Assembly (NCBI GenBank): GCA_934667275.1
Contig: CAKULK010000008.1
Span: 48,742 to 112,741 of the forward strand
Origin: an uncultured Bacteroidales bacterium
GTDB lineage: Bacteria; Bacteroidota; Bacteroidia; Bacteroidales; Paludibacteraceae
Reading direction: 5' to 3'
DNA length: 64,000 nt
Within the stretch, counting starts at the first letter, position 1. Each line of letters opens with the position of its first letter. Below, piece after piece: positions 61,612 through 64,000 of this stretch. Both the position numbers and the translations under genes were made by a program. Below the pieces are notes generated by a model. That model ran no database searches. It was not told the origin of the DNA and worked only from the letters and a program-made list of their open reading frames with translations.

Positions 61612-62367
61612 ATGGACAGTTACATTAACATTAAGGTTCGTGTTTGGCGGCAGGCCGGACCGAAGGCGCAAGGCCATTTTGAGACCTACGAGTTAAAGCA
61701 CATCTTCCAAGGTGCTTCGTTCTTGGAGATGATTGACATTCTTAACGAGCAACTCATCAGCGAGCACAAAGACCCTATCGCTTTCGACCACGATTGCCGC
61801 GAGGGTATCTGCGGTATGTGCTCCATGTATGTGAACGGACACCCGCACGGACCTGACTCCGCCATCACCACTTGTCAGTTGCACATGCGCAAGTTCCACG
61901 ACGGCGAGACCATCACCGTTGAACCATGGCGCAGCCGTGCGTTCCCTGTTATCAAAGACTTGATGGTGGACCGTCAGGCGTATGACAAGATTATGCAAGC
62001 CGGCGGTTTCGTGAGTGTCAATACAGGTGGTGTACCTGATGCCAATGCCATACCTATCTCTAAAGCGGCGGCTGATGAGGCAATGGACGCGGCTTCGTGT
62101 ATAGGTTGCGGTGCGTGCGCTGCTGCCTGCAAGAACGGTTCCGCTATGTTGTTCGTGGCTGCCAAGGTATCGCAACTCGCTCTCCTGCCGCAAGGTAAGG
62201 TAGAGGCTAAACAGCGTGCGAAGAATATGCTTGCGAAGATGGACGAACTCGGTTTTGGTAACTGTACCAACACCGGTGCATGTGCTGCCGAGTGTCCGAA
62301 GTCGGTTTCGCTGGCTAATATCGCGCGTCTGAACCGCGAGTTTATCTGCGCCAAGTTCTCTGACTAA
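61612..62367 (+). CDS. frdB: Fumarate reductase / succinate dehydrogenase iron-sulfur subunit
   Basis: The 251-residue protein has the plant-type 2Fe-2S site (DCREGICGMCSMYVNG with the later TTCQLHM) and the two C-terminal cluster motifs CIGCGACAAACKNGS and CTNTGACAAECPKSV. It passes electrons between FrdA and cytochrome b. The gene is intact but lies 6.3 kb from frdA, and I see no consensus promoter in the 53 bp before it. It may depend on transcription from the island genes. A terminator follows at 62386. Confidence 0.97.
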   Translation: MDSYINIKVRVWRQAGPKAQGHFETYELKHIFQGASFLEMIDILNEQLISEHKDPIAFDHDCREGICGMCSMYVNGHPHGPDSAITTCQLHMRKFHDGETITVEPWRSRAFPVIKDLMVDRQAYDKIMQAGGFVSVNTGGVPDANAIPISKAAADEAMDAASCIGCGACAAACKNGSAMLFVAAKVSQLALLPQGKVEAKQRAKNMLAKMDELGFGNCTNTGACAAECPKSVSLANIARLNREFICAKFSD

Positions 62368-62385
62368 GAGAGTATATATACAAAC

Positions 62386-62424
62386 AAGGGGCTGCCTGAC
62401 AAGTGTAGGCAGCCCCTTGTTTTT
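62386..62424. terminator. Bidirectional terminator after frdB
   Basis: The 12-bp stem (AAGGGGCTGCCT with its complement at 62407-62418) is followed by GTTTTT on the plus strand and TTGTTTG on the minus strand. It serves frdB and the convergent 62447-63455 gene. Confidence 0.88.
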
Positions 62425-62446
62425 GGAGAATTCTGGAGGTTCCTCT

Positions 62447-63455
62447 TTATTTGGAGGTTGTTCCCATCACGGTGTAAGTTTGGTCGCCGCGTTGGATAAG
62501 TATTTGTCCGTCGCGCAGCACTTTGCGGGTTTCCACATTGCCCGTAACATCCGCCTCCGCTATGCCGGTGCCGACACTTTTTGCTTCTTGTACCAAGCGG
62601 ACAGTTCTTCCATAATAACGCTCACTAAGATACGTGCCTATTGACTGTGAGTCAGCGTCCACCTGACCTACGTCTGTGGAATCATCATAGTATGTGGCAG
62701 TCCACAAAGTCACCCCTTGATGTGCATATTGTACTTGTGTTGCATCGCGCAAACCCGCAGCAGGTAAAAAGACAGCACCGGCGGACTCCAATTGTTGCCA
62801 TTCGGAAAGCGTAAAGGTCTGATAATCTGCATATGCTTGTAGGCTTCGTTCACTTGCCACACCACTCTTGAAGGTTATACCTGCGGGAGTCGTCCATGTG
62901 TCGGGCAGCAGAATCAGTCCATTGGCATACACGGTGCCGTCGCTACTCAGGTTGATACGTGCCACACCTCTTTTCGTGGATGCATCAGGGCGTTTGGATA
63001 GCACATACTCCCACTCATCTCTGGTCAATGTACGCCATGTGTCGGGGGCATCCGTGCCGATAGTGTTGCTACCCCAATCCACAAAGTCACCGGAGTAGTC
63101 GGCACTATTATTGGTTATTCCCACACCCCATTGTACCGCAGCCGTACTGCCGCTCCAGCCGAACAAGTCTATCTTGTCAGCCAATGCTTCACCAAATACC
63201 TCATCACCTTTTTTAGCATCGTGAGACACGGTGCCACCTGTTACATTATCAGTCCCAATCATATCGTATTGATGTTCGGCAAACGCCCATGTGGCGGTCG
63301 ATTGGGTGTACTGCAAGTTGCCTTGCGAGAAATAGACTTGCTTGTGCTACCGAAAACTTGCCGTTGATAGCGTTGGCGGGAGCCGTTTGTGCGCTTACCT
63401 GTGTGCCTGCGCCTGCGATGGCGACAATTGCCATACTGAGTAGAAATTTCTTCAT
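62447..63455 (-). pseudogene. Secreted Bacteroidales surface protein, frameshifted
   Basis: The reading starts with a signal peptide (MKKFLLSMAIVAIAGAGTQV, then SAQ) and INGKFSV, then loses homology. In another frame the expected continuation VYFSQGNLQYTQSTATW appears and runs to 62447. The shift falls within about 63335-63352. The body (WRTLTRDEWEYVLSKRP, GAVFLPAAGLRD, GRTVRLVQ) matches secreted paralogues common in Bacteroidales, and the end ILIQRGDQTYTVMG is their usual tail. Corrected, it would be about 335 residues. It may be a true pseudogene, phase-variable, or a sequencing error; no homopolymer lies at the shift. Confidence 0.75.
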
Positions 63456-63516
63456 AATAAATTATTGTTTAGTTGGTTAGATATTGTTTTTGATGCTACA
63501 TTACCCCTATATGCAG

Positions 63517-63553
63517 CAGCGTCTGTCAGGCACAATATGCCCGACAGACGCTG
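63517..63553. repeat. Perfect inverted repeat upstream of the frameshifted gene
   Basis: An 11-bp stem (CAGCGTCTGTC with GACAGACGCTG) encloses an inner GGCA / TGCC pair. No T-run follows on either strand, so it is not a standard terminator. It would lie in the 5' leader of the minus-strand gene if that starts at the -7 box 63804-63811. Confidence 0.6.
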
Positions 63554-63638
63554 TTATAGACAACATACGTTTTGTCTTTTTTTATAGATGACAGAGCATG
63601 GTTTATCCTGCTCTTCGCCGCCTTTATGCGTGCCGATA

Positions 63639-63646
63639 GGGGGGGG
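63639..63646. repeat. Run of eight G
   Basis: A homopolymeric G8 lies in the non-coding region between the inverted repeat and the possible -7 box. Such tracts vary easily in length. Confidence 0.6.
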
Positions 63647-63803
63647 TAAATCCACTGATACACAGCACGTTATGCACGCAATATCCCCCTACCACTTTCG
63701 CACTATATGCCGCCATACAGGTTGCCATACACCCCAAGTGATAGCCGCCCATACCCCGCATATATGTATCCATGCTCAACATAGTATATATCCCTTTCGC
63801 CCG

Positions 63804-63811
63804 CAAAGATA
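63804..63811 (-). promoter_or_regulatory. Possible -7 box in the right-hand intergenic region
   Basis: TATCTTTG on the minus strand is followed upstream by an A/T-rich spacer but no good TTG at 19-21 nt. It could drive the 63455 gene through a leader of about 340 nt. Apart from this, the inverted repeat, G8 and array G, the 545-bp region shows no gene. Confidence 0.35.
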
Positions 63812-63928
63812 CAACTTTTTTCTTATATAATAAACATTTGTGCCAAAAAAATGTACTTAACGACAGAAAGACCATCGCAGACGAGATGTGCGTATCCGCA
63901 AAACAGTGTATGTATCCCTATACGTGGG

Positions 63929-64000
63929 GAGTATATGGGTAGTATCAGGGTAGCATCAAAGTATTGAGAAAGTATTCATATGTATCGGTTATGTATCGGT
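63929..64000. repeat. 11-bp tandem array, locus G, running off the window
   Basis: Units of 11 bp beginning with TA or GA: GAGTATATGGG, TAGTATCAGGG, TAGCATCAAAG, TATTGAGAAAG, one 10-bp unit, then TATCGGTTATG and a partial TATCGGT at the window end. Confidence 0.65.

Noticed and set aside
63624..63875. Minus-strand open frame of 83 codons
   Set aside because: It crosses the G8 tract and the possible -7 box, with no recognisable feature.

Overview
The window is chromosomal DNA from a member of the Bacteroidales (Bacteroidetes). The evidence is a SusC/SusD (RagA/RagB) pair, a GldG homologue, an M6 protease with a type IX secretion-like C-terminal domain, a Bacteroidetes-type RpoD that begins MRQLKITKSIT, DUF5683 next to ParAB, and a frdCAB-type fumarate reductase. 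At least a dozen intergenic promoters match the Bacteroidetes form (TTG, 19-20 nt, TAnnTTTG). I cannot name a genus from the sequence alone. There is no rRNA operon, CRISPR array or recognisable transposase.

Layout. 1-633: no protein gene, but a candidate small RNA on the minus strand. 655-2311: HAD phosphatase and NrnA-type DHH phosphoesterase, convergent. 2481-14953: one long plus-strand operon of eleven genes with mostly ATGA-type overlaps (SurA-like PPIase, GldG, LysM/PBP1 protein, PorT-like barrel, GT9, ParA, ParB, DUF5683, MltD-like transglycosylase, MerR regulator, UvrB). 14998-18645: acyl-CoA ligase and a Kef-type antiporter on the minus strand. 18783-23027: a glycosyltransferase-like gene, a methyltransferase, an HD hydrolase and LpxD. 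23090-29023: mannose-1-phosphate guanylyltransferase followed by the Bacteroidales glycogen cluster (debranching enzyme, GT4 synthase, GH57). 29020-35074: putative porin, Clp ATPase, thioredoxin, tRNA-Arg and RpoD. 35316-49171: an outer-membrane receptor-like protein, the M6 protease, a RagAB-type uptake operon and an M16 peptidase. 49244-49900: tRNA-Leu and a lipoprotein.

The most unusual part is 50382-62367. The three subunits of fumarate reductase/succinate dehydrogenase are present and look intact, but they are separated by two insertions of visibly more A/T-rich DNA. Three unrecognised envelope genes lie between the cytochrome b and flavoprotein genes. A defence island of about 6 kb lies between the flavoprotein and iron-sulfur genes. 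It encodes two small unknown proteins, a TdeIII-like restriction endonuclease, a two-domain (beta-class plus alpha-class) DNA methyltransferase, a TcmP / three-Cys-motif (DUF5131) pair, and an AlbA_2 protein that appears internally deleted.

A second window-wide signal is a set of short tandem arrays with a constant 11-bp period. They lie at the 3' ends of transcription units at seven loci. The unit sequence differs between most loci, but two loci 20 kb apart share the same units. Three non-coding transcripts are also suggested by good promoters followed by strongly paired sequence (299-407 minus, 33865-34062 plus, 49942-50107 minus). The last gene in the window (62447-63455, minus) is frameshifted.
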